A stretch of DNA of 13,954 nucleotides, taken from assembly GCA_020050175.1 (NCBI GenBank), contig JAGVKY010000061.1, positions 1 through 13,954 of the forward strand, given 5' to 3'. Made by a program: the position numbers and the translations under genes. Below, piece after piece: positions 6,846 through 13,911 of this stretch. The stretch's first letter is position 1. Each line of letters begins with the position of its first letter. Origin of the DNA: Parachlamydiales bacterium (GTDB lineage: Bacteria > Chlamydiota > Chlamydiia > Chlamydiales > JAJFMK01). A model generated the notes under the pieces. The model was not told the origin of the DNA. It did not search any database and worked only from the letters and a program-made list of their open reading frames with translations.

Positions 6846-7867
6846 ATCAACGTCCTCCCTTTGTCGAATCCACTTTTCAGCAAAAGGATGTGATCTTTGA
6901 AACTCCGCTGCGGCCAAAATTACTATCTGATTTCATTGGTCAAGAAGGTGTCAAGGAGAGGCTCTTAGTTGTTTTAGAAGCTGCTAAGGGGAGAGGGGAG
7001 GCGCTTGGCCACTGTCTCTTATCTGGACCTCCAGGCCTTGGCAAAACAACTTTAGCTCATATTCTTGCCCATGAGATGGGAACTAATTGCGTCGTCACAA
7101 GCGGTCCTGTTTTTGAGAGAGCTGGAGACCTTGCTGGGATTTTAACCTCCCTTAAAAAGGGAGATGTTCTCTTTATCGACGAAATCCACCGCCTCCAAAA
7201 AAACATCGAAGAGTATCTTTACCCAGCAATGGAAGATTTTACTTTAGATTTGGTCCTAGATTCAGGGCCTAATGCTCGAACCGTCAAACTGAACTTAGAG
7301 CCTTTCACCCTGATTGCTGCAACAACGAGAAGCGGCCTCTTAAGCAGCCCTCTTAGAACAAGATTTTCACATGCTTTAAGGCTCGATTATTATGCTGCCG
7401 ATGTTTTAAGCGAAGTGATTCTAAGGACCTCTAAGCTTTTGCAAGTTTCTCTCTATCCGGATGGAGCTTTAGAAATTGCCAAAAGGTCGAGAGGGACTCC
7501 AAGGGTGGCCAATCATCTCTTGCGCTGGGTGAGAGATTACACGCAGGTGCGTCTAAAGGGGGTCCCGCTCACATCATCCGTTGTTCAGGAGGCTTTAGCC
7601 CTTCTTGCTGTAGATGAGGCAGGTCTCGATGAGATGGATAAACGCATTTTAGAAATATTGATTATGCAGTTTGGTGGAGGGCCCGTAGGCTTAACAACTT
7701 TAGCTCTTGCTTGTGGCGAAGAACCCGATACAATAGAAGAGGTCCATGAGCCCTATCTGATTCTCCAAGGTTTTCTAAAAAGAACACCTCGAGGTCGAGT
7801 TGCCACAGAAAGAGCTCATCACCATTTGACAACTAGCAATAAATCCAGTTATACGACGTTCTCTTAA
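6842..7867 (+). CDS. ruvB: Holliday junction ATP-dependent helicase subunit RuvB
   Basis: The motor of the RuvAB complex, which drives branch migration of Holliday junctions in recombinational repair. The 341-residue product shows Walker A GPPGLGKT (62-69), Walker B VLFIDEIH (109-116), sensor 1 AATTRSG (159-165), the arginine-finger region LRTRF (171-175), sensor 2 RGTPRVAN (217-224), and the C-terminal winged helix with FGGGPVGLTTLA and EPYLILQGFLKRTPRGR. Length and motifs match the family. The start at 6842 overlaps the transporter stop by 4 nt (ATGA). The reading frame is open further upstream, but MNQRPPFVESTF fits the family N-terminus. Translation is probably coupled to the transporter gene. 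ruvA is not in the window. It opens the conserved chlamydial gene order continuing with spoIID, glgX, slc1 and ssb. Confidence 0.97.
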   Translation: MNQRPPFVESTFQQKDVIFETPLRPKLLSDFIGQEGVKERLLVVLEAAKGRGEALGHCLLSGPPGLGKTTLAHILAHEMGTNCVVTSGPVFERAGDLAGILTSLKKGDVLFIDEIHRLQKNIEEYLYPAMEDFTLDLVLDSGPNARTVKLNLEPFTLIAATTRSGLLSSPLRTRFSHALRLDYYAADVLSEVILRTSKLLQVSLYPDGALEIAKRSRGTPRVANHLLRWVRDYTQVRLKGVPLTSSVVQEALALLAVDEAGLDEMDKRILEILIMQFGGGPVGLTTLALACGEEPDTIEEVHEPYLILQGFLKRTPRGRVATERAHHHLTTSNKSSYTTFS

Positions 7868-7876
7868 AGGATGGCT

Positions 7877-8803
7877 ATGAAATTACAACTTCTTATCTCC
7901 TGTGTTCTTGCAACATCGCTCTCTCCTCTCTCTGTAGAGGCGGGGATTTGGGACCGGCTAAAAAGCGTTTTTATCGAACCAGAATCGCAACAACCGCCGT
8001 CGATTCGGGTCCTTGTTTGCCATGACGCCTCTTCCGCTATGGTGGAAGTCAAAGGAAAATACAACGTTTTCGATCCTTACAAAAATGAAAAAATTGCTAC
8101 AAGATTTTCGGCAAGACGTTCATCCTTGGAAGCCATTTCTACAGGAATTAAATGGGGTGAAGAGTTTGTAGGAACTTACCAATTAAAAATTGTTCCTGAT
8201 GATTCTAAGACACGTGTTGTTGTGAATGGGATTGAATATAGCGGCGTTCTCTATGTCTACGATGTAGGAGGGAGAGTTAGCATTGTTAACGAAGTCGATA
8301 TCGAAGATTACGTCACTGCTGTCCTTTCACCCTTATTTGATAAACCTTTATCAAAAGAGGGAATGAATGCCATAGCGATTGCAGCAAGAACCGATGCTTA
8401 TCATCTCTCGCAACATGCAGCAAATCCTTTTTGGCATGCACAGGCCAATAATGTGGGCTATACTGGCTATGCTCTCAAAGGAAAACAAAATGGTGTAGCA
8501 GATGCCGTTAGGAGCACTCGCTACATGGTGATGAGTCAGTCGACACCCTATTCTGGCAGCATTACAACTTTTTCAACTTCCGTTGTGACAAAAAACTTTC
8601 CGACAAAGAGAGAAAATTCCACATCGCTATCTGTCGATGAAGTCGAGCTCCTGGCGTCAAAAGGGAAGCGTGCAGATAAAATTTTAAGCCAAATTTTTCC
8701 AAGCACCACGATCACTTTAATGCACTCAGCCTTCGAAGCTGAAGATTACAGAGAAGTCGCTGAAGGCCCTTCTCGTCGTCCTTCCGGCAAAACAGCCTAC
8801 TAA
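7877..8803 (+). CDS. spoIID: SpoIID-domain protein, probable peptidoglycan-interacting division protein
   Basis: The 308-residue product has a signal peptide (MKLQLLISCVLATSLSPLSV, cleavage near EAG) and a SpoIID domain: beta-rich part around 43-135, then NEVDIEDYV (138-146) and AIAIAARTDAY (165-175). Known for the family: SpoIID proteins are lytic transglycosylases, and a chlamydial homologue has been reported to cut glycan at the division septum. Its place after ruvB matches CT041. In an ungapped comparison with the family consensus (GVVxxEM between the EDY and AART motifs) the catalytic glutamate position holds Leu153 in AVLSPLF, so activity is uncertain and it may only bind glycan. The start at 7877 is favoured over the ATG at 7871 because AAGGAT, overlapping the ruvB stop, lies 4-5 nt upstream of 7877. 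The C-terminal 40 residues are polar and basic and look disordered. Confidence 0.85.
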   Translation: MKLQLLISCVLATSLSPLSVEAGIWDRLKSVFIEPESQQPPSIRVLVCHDASSAMVEVKGKYNVFDPYKNEKIATRFSARRSSLEAISTGIKWGEEFVGTYQLKIVPDDSKTRVVVNGIEYSGVLYVYDVGGRVSIVNEVDIEDYVTAVLSPLFDKPLSKEGMNAIAIAARTDAYHLSQHAANPFWHAQANNVGYTGYALKGKQNGVADAVRSTRYMVMSQSTPYSGSITTFSTSVVTKNFPTKRENSTSLSVDEVELLASKGKRADKILSQIFPSTTITLMHSAFEAEDYREVAEGPSRRPSGKTAY

Positions 8804-8812
8804 ATCTCTTCT

Positions 8813-8858
8813 GAGGCAAGATCGACGATGCCATCCGTTGACCTTGCCTCTTATCTTT
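8813..8858 (+). terminator. Long hairpin, probable terminator of the transporter-ruvB-spoIID operon
   Basis: GAGGCAAG (8813-8820) pairs with CTTGCCTC (8843-8850). The stem continues past one A/C mismatch with TCGACG/CGTTGA (one G-T pair) to an 8-nt loop, giving about 14 paired positions. It is followed by TTATCTTT, a loose T-rich tract. It lies 10 nt after the spoIID stop. The weak T tract lowers confidence in intrinsic termination. Confidence 0.6.
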
Positions 8859-8919
8859 AAGCTTTTTTCCAAATCTCAAATAATACCCTCAGGCAATTAA
8901 GACGGATGCAGAGAGCTAA

Positions 8920-9087
8920 CCAGTTTCTTCTGCAGTCTTAACTCATCAATCAGAAGTGACACAACCGGCAGCTTATTTGCTTTTTCGCGGTTCACTCACC
9001 CATCAGATTGGAAAAGTCTCTGCCAAAAATGCTCTAAGCTTTGACGAATCTTTCAAACCTTACATCAGTCACAATCTCCTCTGCTAA
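8920..9087 (+). other. Open stretch resembling a gene remnant, in an otherwise empty intergenic region
   Basis: The nearly 400 bp between spoIID and the beta-barrel gene hold no full gene. One frame is open from 8920 to the TAA at 9085-9087, about 55 codons, and reads protein-like: LTHQSEVTQPAAYLLFRGS, then FDESFKPYISHNLLC. The only in-frame start candidate is GTG at 8956, without a ribosome-binding site. A neighbouring frame just upstream (MQRANQFLLQS, ATG at 8905) could be an out-of-frame earlier part. I recognise no family. It may be the tail of a lost gene or chance. Confidence 0.25.
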
Positions 9088-9089
9088 AT

Positions 9090-9111
9090 AAAAAAGGGGG
9101 GCTTTTTTTTT
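9090..9111 (+). repeat. Stacked homopolymer tract A6-G6-C-T9
   Basis: Six A, six G, one C and nine T follow in a row. The A6G and CT6 arms can pair around a five-G loop with T residues trailing, so it may be a weak terminator. Alternatively it is a slippage-prone tract 43 bp upstream of the -35 box of the beta-barrel gene. Confidence 0.5.
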
Positions 9112-9153
9112 GATGGGGAACTTCTTTTCTCTCAAAGTAAAAATAAATTTGTA

Positions 9154-9181
9154 TTGTTAGAGCAGCTAGGTTAAGTATAAG
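9154..9181 (+). promoter_or_regulatory. Promoter of the outer-membrane beta-barrel gene
   Basis: TTGTTA (9154-9159) and TATAAG (9176-9181) are 16 bp apart. Transcription would start near 9188, almost at the ribosome-binding site AAGGGG (9189-9194), giving a very short leader before the ATG at 9202. If so, the leader is only about 14 nt and the start site may lie slightly upstream. Confidence 0.5.
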
Positions 9182-9201
9182 TCTTTGCAAGGGGTGTATT
9201 G

Positions 9202-9921
9202 ATGATGCGTCATTTAATTTTTGCTTCAGTTTTATCGGGTTTAATCTGTTTACCAAGTCAAGGTAAGGCAGAAAACTGTGAAGAGGGCAGCGAACCCATG
9301 CCATTTGAAGTTGCCGAGGGTATTTGCTCCCCACCCCTCAAAGTCTTGGATTGTGTCTGTCCAACACCTTTTGAACCAAGTTGTGATGATCCTTGTTGCT
9401 TTTTGGAAGTAGATAGCCGAGTCGGATACCGTTTCGTAACCGCAGAAAAAACGAAAAAAATGTTCCCCAAAGGATGGTTCGAATACCAGTTTGAAGGAGC
9501 CTATTATTTTGACAGGATGTGGAGCTTTTTTGCTAACGTCGGCTATGGGTACAAAAGAGGTCATTCCGTTGGTTTGCATGACCGGACAAGCATTTGGATG
9601 GTGCCCGTTAGCATAGGGGCAGCCTTCAATCTTTTTCTCCCTTATAAGTTTGAATTCAGGCTAGGCGGGGGTGTTACCTACGCCTATTTAGACACCAAAA
9701 ATCACACGCGCTCCGTCCCTAAACATGTCTCTACTGGTGGGGGAGGGGGAGTAATAAAAACAGATCTTCTGATGCCTTTTAATCATTTTTATTTTGCTGG
9801 TATTTTCGCAGATTATTCTTTCTTATATTTTCCAGAAAACAAAAGTGAAGGGCATATTCATAAAAGGAGTTTTGATGCCAGCGGTGTGGTCGCAGGAGTA
9901 TTTGCAGGGCTCAATTTTTAA
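9202..9921 (+). CDS. Outer-membrane beta-barrel protein with a cysteine-rich N-terminal segment
   Basis: The 239-residue product has a signal peptide (MMRHLIFASVLSGLICLPSQ, cleavage near GKA before ENC). A segment of about 45 residues follows with seven cysteines (26, 42, 51, 53, 61, 65, 66). From about residue 67 to the end, alternating aromatic strands indicate a small barrel, such as VGYRFV, GWFEYQFEGAYYF, WSFFANVGYGY, KFEFRLGGGVTYAYL and HFYFAGIFADYSFLYF. The protein ends in GVVAGVFAGLNF with a terminal Phe, the classical BAM recognition signature. The barrel has no cysteine. Known context: Chlamydiae stabilise their outer membrane by disulfide-linked cysteine-rich proteins. The cysteine segment may therefore crosslink to partners in the periplasm; this is inference. 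The family is unassigned. The start at 9202 has AAGGGG 7 nt upstream; TTG at 9199 and ATG at 9205 are alternatives. Confidence 0.8.
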   Translation: MMRHLIFASVLSGLICLPSQGKAENCEEGSEPMPFEVAEGICSPPLKVLDCVCPTPFEPSCDDPCCFLEVDSRVGYRFVTAEKTKKMFPKGWFEYQFEGAYYFDRMWSFFANVGYGYKRGHSVGLHDRTSIWMVPVSIGAAFNLFLPYKFEFRLGGGVTYAYLDTKNHTRSVPKHVSTGGGGGVIKTDLLMPFNHFYFAGIFADYSFLYFPENKSEGHIHKRSFDASGVVAGVFAGLNF

Positions 9922-10101
9922 GTCTGTTAATTGGCAAATAATCAAAACTAAGAGTTTCTTTTTCCCTTCCGGGTTAAGAATCCCTTTTTTTTCTCTAACC
10001 GCCTCAAAATAAGCCGCAATAATCGATTTTAAATTTTTATAGTATTTTTAAATAAATGATTTAGTTATCTAATAGGACAAAAAAATAAACTAAGGACTTG
10101 T

Positions 10102-10683
10102 ATGGCAAATAACCTAAAACCAACCCCTTACGACACTTACTTTGGAGAGAGACGTCTTCATGAGCACTGGGTCTCTTTTCTAGTTTTTGGCATTCTGCTA
10201 GCGCTATTGGGTGTTCTAGCTATTTTTGGCGCAAATTTTGTGACATTAGCAACAATCTTTTTCTTCGGAACTTTGCTAATTGTGAGTGGGATTCTGGAAA
10301 TTCTTGCCTCCTTTTGGAGCAGAAAGTGGCCAGGTTTTGGCCTGTCTCTCCTATCAGGAGTGTTTTATACCACGGTAGGGATTCTGATGCTTTCTTATCC
10401 TATTGATAGCGCCCTTGCATTATCTTTGTTATTTGCAGCCTTTTTTGCAGTTAGCGGGATATTTAAAATTCTATTCAGTTTAACAGCTCCAGTTATGCAA
10501 TGGGGATGGGCCCTCCTTAGCGGTGTCGTTTCACTCGCTTTGGGGATTATCATTTGGGCCAATTGGCCGCCTGCAGGTCTATTTTTAATTGGTTTGTTGA
10601 TTGGAATAGATCTTCTTTTTATCGGATTGCACTTGGTCATGTTAAGTTTGGCTGCTAAAAAAGAACCCATCGTTAAACTATAA
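10102..10683 (+). CDS. HdeD-like inner-membrane protein (DUF308 family)
   Basis: The 193-residue product has six predicted membrane helices, near 24-43, 46-71, 77-99, 103-127, 133-153 and 158-183. They fall into repeated pairs with the pattern GILLALLGVLAIF and GILEILASFW, as in HdeD/DUF308 proteins. In Escherichia coli HdeD is linked to acid resistance, but the biochemical role of the family is unclear. The short N-terminus and the KKEPIVKL tail are likely cytoplasmic. The start is supported by AAGGA 5 nt upstream. The 180 bp before it are very AT-rich and hold no promoter I can place with confidence, nor a clear terminator of the preceding gene, so co-transcription with the beta-barrel gene is possible. 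It ends against a terminator shared with glgX. Confidence 0.82.
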   Translation: MANNLKPTPYDTYFGERRLHEHWVSFLVFGILLALLGVLAIFGANFVTLATIFFFGTLLIVSGILEILASFWSRKWPGFGLSLLSGVFYTTVGILMLSYPIDSALALSLLFAAFFAVSGIFKILFSLTAPVMQWGWALLSGVVSLALGIIIWANWPPAGLFLIGLLIGIDLLFIGLHLVMLSLAAKKEPIVKL

Positions 10684-10692
10684 AAGAAATTG

Positions 10693-10720
10693 GGGCGTTT
10701 TATAAAAACGCCCTTCTTTA
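10693..10720. terminator. Bidirectional terminator between the hdeD-like gene and glgX
   Basis: A 9-bp stem, GGGCGTTTT with AAAACGCCC around a 3-nt loop (10693-10713), is followed by a T-rich tract on the plus strand. On the minus strand it is followed by a weaker T-rich stretch (TTTCTTTTA). It sits between the two convergent stops at 10683 and 10723. Confidence 0.85.
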
Positions 10721-10722
10721 TT

Positions 10723-12720
10723 TTAGCTTTCTAGAACAATAGCACTGTACGGTTTCAAAACAACATGAGGGAGATCTGCAGAAATCCTCTTATCTTTTGG
10801 CGCAAAGTCATCAGGTGAAGAGAGGTAGGTGTTGATCACATGAAACCAGGGGGACCCATTGTAGGATTTCGGGAGCACAACCAAGGCATCTTCTGCATTA
10901 GCATTAAAGGCGATAAAGATTTCTTTAGGGCTATTTTTTGAGCGAAGTGTAAGAGCCAGCAATTTGTCATCGATTTCCCAATGGGGTTGCTTGGGCTTTT
11001 TTCCGTGCCAAGTGATGTCGATATCTCTTAAAAAATGCCCCTTTTTAAAATGGGGGTGCTGTTGCCTATAATTGATCAATTCTTTTAGAAAATGATGAAT
11101 CCCCTTTTCTTTCTCGAGGGTATCCCATTGAAACCAATTCAACCGGTTATCTTGGCACCAAGTGTTGTTATTTCCATTTTTTGTATGTCCATATTCATCA
11201 CCAGAAAGCATCATCGGAACTCCTTGCGAAATGAAAAGTGCAAGGAAATAGTTTTTTATTTGACGATTTCTGAGCTCAATAATTTCGGGATTGTCTGTTG
11301 CTCCTTCAACCCCACAATTCCAACTCAAATTGTTGTTGTTGCCGTCCCGATTTTCTTCGCCGTTATTCAAATTATGCTTTTCGTTGTAGGAAACCAGGTC
11401 CCTAAGAGTAAATCCATCATGGCAAGTGACAAAGTTTAAACTTTCGAGAGGGGTTCTAGTTTTTCCAAAAAGATCTTCAGAACCCGAAAGGCGGTTGGCA
11501 AATGCCCCTTTTAGTCCTGGGGAGCCTTTTATAAACCCTCTTATGTCATCTCTATACGATGCATTCCACTCTTTCCATCGAGGAGCTTGAGGGTAAAAAT
11601 GACCCGATTCATAAAACCCACCAGCGTCCCAAGGCTCGGCAATCATTATTGTATTAGATAGGAGGGGATCGTTAGAGATAGCTTCAATTAAAGGGGATGG
11701 GGAGAGTGGCCCTCCATTTGGCCCTCGCTTTAAACATGAGGCAAGATCAAAACGAAACCCATCAATATGAGCGTCTAAAACGTAGTCTCGAAGAGTCTTT
11801 ATCACCCAAGGGACGACAATAGGCTGGTTAGCATTTAAGGTATTCCCGCAGCCAGAATAATTCGCGTATTCAGCTCCCTGCATGATGTAGAATAGCTTTT
11901 TATCAATTCCCTTAAAGTGATAAATAGGGCCGTTTTTTCCTCCTTCGGCAGTGTGATTGAAGACGACGTCCAAAATAACTTTGATCCCTAGCTTGTGGGC
12001 CTCTTTTACAAATCGACAAAGTTCGGTCAAACCATAGGGAGGCCGAGATATAAATCGATTAGTTGGAGCAAAAAAATGAACGGTTGAGTAACCCCAGTAA
12101 TTAAATAGACGCTCACCCGTCTCGGGATTTTTGCGGTTAATTTCCCCTTCGTTAAACTCTGCAATCGGCATTAATTCGATGGCATTAATTCCAAGATCTT
12201 TGAGATAGGGGAGTTTTTCTATAAACCCACCCAGTGTCCCTCGATTTTTTACTTGGCTTGAGGGGTCCATCGTAAACCCTCTCACATGCACTTCGTAAAT
12301 AATAAGATCTTTATCAGCTATAAGCGGAGGTTCTACACCTTCCCAATCAAATTTATTTTCATAATATAAGCTAAAAGCTTGGTAGGGTTCTCCCCACTTT
12401 GGGTTAGAGACAATGCCTTTCGAATAAGGATCGATTAACAGCTCTTTTATCCCATCAACCGCCCAAAGGTAACAAAAAGGAGCCTCAAGCCCAACTAATT
12501 CAATATGAGAGATTAAGCCTGTTTGAAATGGGGTATAGATTCCTAAGGGAACACCCTGAATGTCAAATACATGCAATACCGCTTTTTTTTCTATGGTCGT
12601 AAATATAGCAAAATTCCAGCCTTTGAGCCCTCTTGATACACCTAGGGGATCACCCCTTCCTTTTAAGCTTTCCATAACCCCAACTAGTAGCAGATACCGA
12701 AAAGAATTGCATCTCTCCAT
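10723..12720 (-). CDS. glgX: Glycogen debranching enzyme (isoamylase type) GlgX
   Basis: Hydrolyses alpha-1,6 branches of glycogen, mostly short outer chains left by phosphorylase; glycogen metabolism is conserved in Chlamydiae. The 665-residue product has an N-terminal CBM48 domain (about 24-100, from GDPLGVSRGLKGWNFAIF) and a GH13 barrel. Catalytic regions are DVVFNH (251-256), GFRFDLAS with nucleophile D325, IAEPWDAGG with acid/base E362, and FVTCHDGFT with D435. A C-terminal beta domain ends in PYSAIVLES. The start at 12720 is chosen because AGGAG lies 5 nt upstream. A start at 12675 (MESLKGRGDPLG) matches the domain start better but has only a GGGG 2 nt before it. The frame also runs back to a GTG at 12795 without support. 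It diverges from slc1 and corresponds in position to CT042. Confidence 0.94.
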   Translation of the reverse strand: MERCNSFRYLLLVGVMESLKGRGDPLGVSRGLKGWNFAIFTTIEKKAVLHVFDIQGVPLGIYTPFQTGLISHIELVGLEAPFCYLWAVDGIKELLIDPYSKGIVSNPKWGEPYQAFSLYYENKFDWEGVEPPLIADKDLIIYEVHVRGFTMDPSSQVKNRGTLGGFIEKLPYLKDLGINAIELMPIAEFNEGEINRKNPETGERLFNYWGYSTVHFFAPTNRFISRPPYGLTELCRFVKEAHKLGIKVILDVVFNHTAEGGKNGPIYHFKGIDKKLFYIMQGAEYANYSGCGNTLNANQPIVVPWVIKTLRDYVLDAHIDGFRFDLASCLKRGPNGGPLSPSPLIEAISNDPLLSNTIMIAEPWDAGGFYESGHFYPQAPRWKEWNASYRDDIRGFIKGSPGLKGAFANRLSGSEDLFGKTRTPLESLNFVTCHDGFTLRDLVSYNEKHNLNNGEENRDGNNNNLSWNCGVEGATDNPEIIELRNRQIKNYFLALFISQGVPMMLSGDEYGHTKNGNNNTWCQDNRLNWFQWDTLEKEKGIHHFLKELINYRQQHPHFKKGHFLRDIDITWHGKKPKQPHWEIDDKLLALTLRSKNSPKEIFIAFNANAEDALVVLPKSYNGSPWFHVINTYLSSPDDFAPKDKRISADLPHVVLKPYSAIVLES

Positions 12721-12872
12721 CAAGGCTCCTATAATCTCACTCATTAACTTAGAAAAATGTTTCAACACGTTTGAGGTAAGGAGTTTACTCTCCACTACGC
12801 AAAAAGTGTCGCTTTTTCAAAAAAAATCATTTAGTATCAGGGTAAAGGATACCCGCGGAAGGAGAAATCACC

Positions 12873-13388
12873 ATGTCACTCGAAAATGCCAGGCACAACT
12901 TAAAAGAATTTGGCAAAGAGTTAGGCCTCGGGGAGCTCGATTTTGACGAAAACAACACCTGTATTTTAGGGATTGACGACGAGTTTTCTCTCCATATCAC
13001 TTATGAGCCTAATTCTAAACGCCTTTATCTTTATTCCCCTCTATTAGACGGGCTTCCAAAAGATCAAAAGATTCTGCTTAAACTCTACGAAAAACTTTTA
13101 GAAGGCTCAATGCTTGGCGGCCAAATGGCTGGCGGCGGCGTCGGTGTTGCTGTGAAAGAAGAGATCATTTTGATCCACTGCACGCTCGATATGGAGCATG
13201 CTGTTTCATCAGCTCTAAGAGCATTTGCCCCCCTATATGTTGAAACTGTAGAAAAATGGCGCCGTATTTGCCGTGACATTAGCGAAGGAAGAGAGCCGTC
13301 CGAAGAGCCGCCTCGCCGTCCTGGTCAGCAAGGTCAAATTCAAGGCCCCTCATCTCCTGGCGGTCAACCCGGCTTTATCAAGATTTGA
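12873..13388 (+). CDS. slc1: Type III secretion chaperone, Slc1 family (CT043-like)
   Basis: A small cytosolic SycE/CesT-fold chaperone that keeps early type III effectors ready for secretion. In C. trachomatis Slc1 binds effectors such as Tarp and TepP. The 171-residue product matches the chlamydial family closely: N-terminal helix ENARHNLKEFGKELG, strand region NNTCILGIDDEFSLHITYE (28-46), LYSPLLDGLP (53-62), the hallmark LLEGSMLGGQMAGGGVGVA (75-93), and the C-terminal helix ETVEKWRRICRDISEGREP. The last 30 residues are rich in Pro, Gly and Gln and probably disordered, as in the C. trachomatis protein. AAGGAG (12859-12864) lies 8 nt before the start. A 5-bp hairpin (12840-12854, GGGTA/TACCC) precedes that site. 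Its place between glgX and ssb matches CT042-CT044. Effector partners in this organism are unknown. Confidence 0.93.
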   Translation: MSLENARHNLKEFGKELGLGELDFDENNTCILGIDDEFSLHITYEPNSKRLYLYSPLLDGLPKDQKILLKLYEKLLEGSMLGGQMAGGGVGVAVKEEIILIHCTLDMEHAVSSALRAFAPLYVETVEKWRRICRDISEGREPSEEPPRRPGQQGQIQGPSSPGGQPGFIKI

Positions 13389-13412
13389 GGTTAATTCCTC
13401 TCTGTCTATACT
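13385..13412 (+). promoter_or_regulatory. Candidate promoter for ssb
   Basis: TTGAGG (13385-13390), which spans the slc1 stop codon, and TATACT (13407-13412) are separated by 16 bp. Initiation near 13419 would give a leader of under 30 nt that lacks most of the left arm of the hairpin at 13413-13446. ssb may in addition be read through from slc1. Confidence 0.4.
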
Positions 13413-13446
13413 GGGTCTTTAACTAACTTAAAGTTGTTGGAGACCC
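13413..13446 (+). promoter_or_regulatory. Inverted repeat masking the ssb ribosome-binding site
   Basis: GGGTCT (13413-13418) is complementary to AGACCC (13441-13446), which ends directly before the ssb ATG and includes half of its GGAG ribosome-binding site (13439-13442). Inside lies a second, partly competing inverted repeat, CTTTAA (13417-13422) with TTAAAG (13428-13433). In a long transcript this could fold over the start region and lower translation of ssb. Confidence 0.4.
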
Positions 13447-13911
13447 ATGAACATCGTCGAAGTGATCGGAAATCTCGGAAAAGAACCTGAGACCCGCTAT
13501 ACCCCCTCTGGCCAAAAGGTAACTACCCTTACCTTAGCATCTAATACTAAGAAGGGTGGCAAAGAAGAGACGACTTGGTGGCGTATCACCATCTGGGGCG
13601 ATAAATTCGACAACATGCTTCCTCACCTTAAAAAGGGAAGTCTTATCCTGGTTATCGGCGAGATGAAACGTCCCGAAATCTGGAATAACAAAGAGGGTCA
13701 ACCTCAAGTCTCTCTCGAACTCACTGCCGATATCATCCGCTTCCTTCCTTCTCGCACGGCTGATGGCAAGCCACAAGGGCCTGGTGGAAGCTCTCAACAA
13801 CAAGAATCTGGTGCATCTCCCTCCTCGTTTATGTTGGGTGGCGGCCTCTCATTTGGCCAAGGCCAAGGTGTCATGAGCGATGCTGACGAAGAGAGTGAAC
13901 TCCCTTTCTAA
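13447..13911 (+). CDS. ssb: Single-stranded DNA-binding protein
   Basis: Coats single-stranded DNA during replication, recombination and repair and recruits partner enzymes. The 154-residue product has the OB fold in the first 100 residues: MNIVEVIGNLGKEPETRYTPSG, the WWRITIWGDKFDNM region at 44-57, KGSLILVIGEM (63-73), and LELTADIIRFLPS (90-102). A Gly/Gln/Ser-rich linker follows, then the acidic tip DADEESELPF that binds partner proteins. The length is normal for a bacterial SSB working as a tetramer. GGAG lies 4 nt before the ATG. It follows slc1 by 58 bp, as in CT043-CT044; in C. trachomatis the next gene is an aminopeptidase, which would lie past the window edge. The remaining 43 bases are AT-rich and hold nothing recognisable. 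Confidence 0.96.
   Translation: MNIVEVIGNLGKEPETRYTPSGQKVTTLTLASNTKKGGKEETTWWRITIWGDKFDNMLPHLKKGSLILVIGEMKRPEIWNNKEGQPQVSLELTADIIRFLPSRTADGKPQGPGGSSQQQESGASPSSFMLGGGLSFGQGQGVMSDADEESELPF

Noticed and set aside
9065..9334. Minus-strand open frame over the promoter and start of the beta-barrel gene
   Set aside because: Its lysine- and leucine-rich sequence is the reverse of a signal peptide and AT-rich promoter region; no ribosome-binding site or motif is seen.
9960..10005. Possible terminator after the beta-barrel gene (GGG/CCC followed by a T run)
   Set aside because: Only three firm base pairs can be drawn around the loop, so it is not listed as a terminator.
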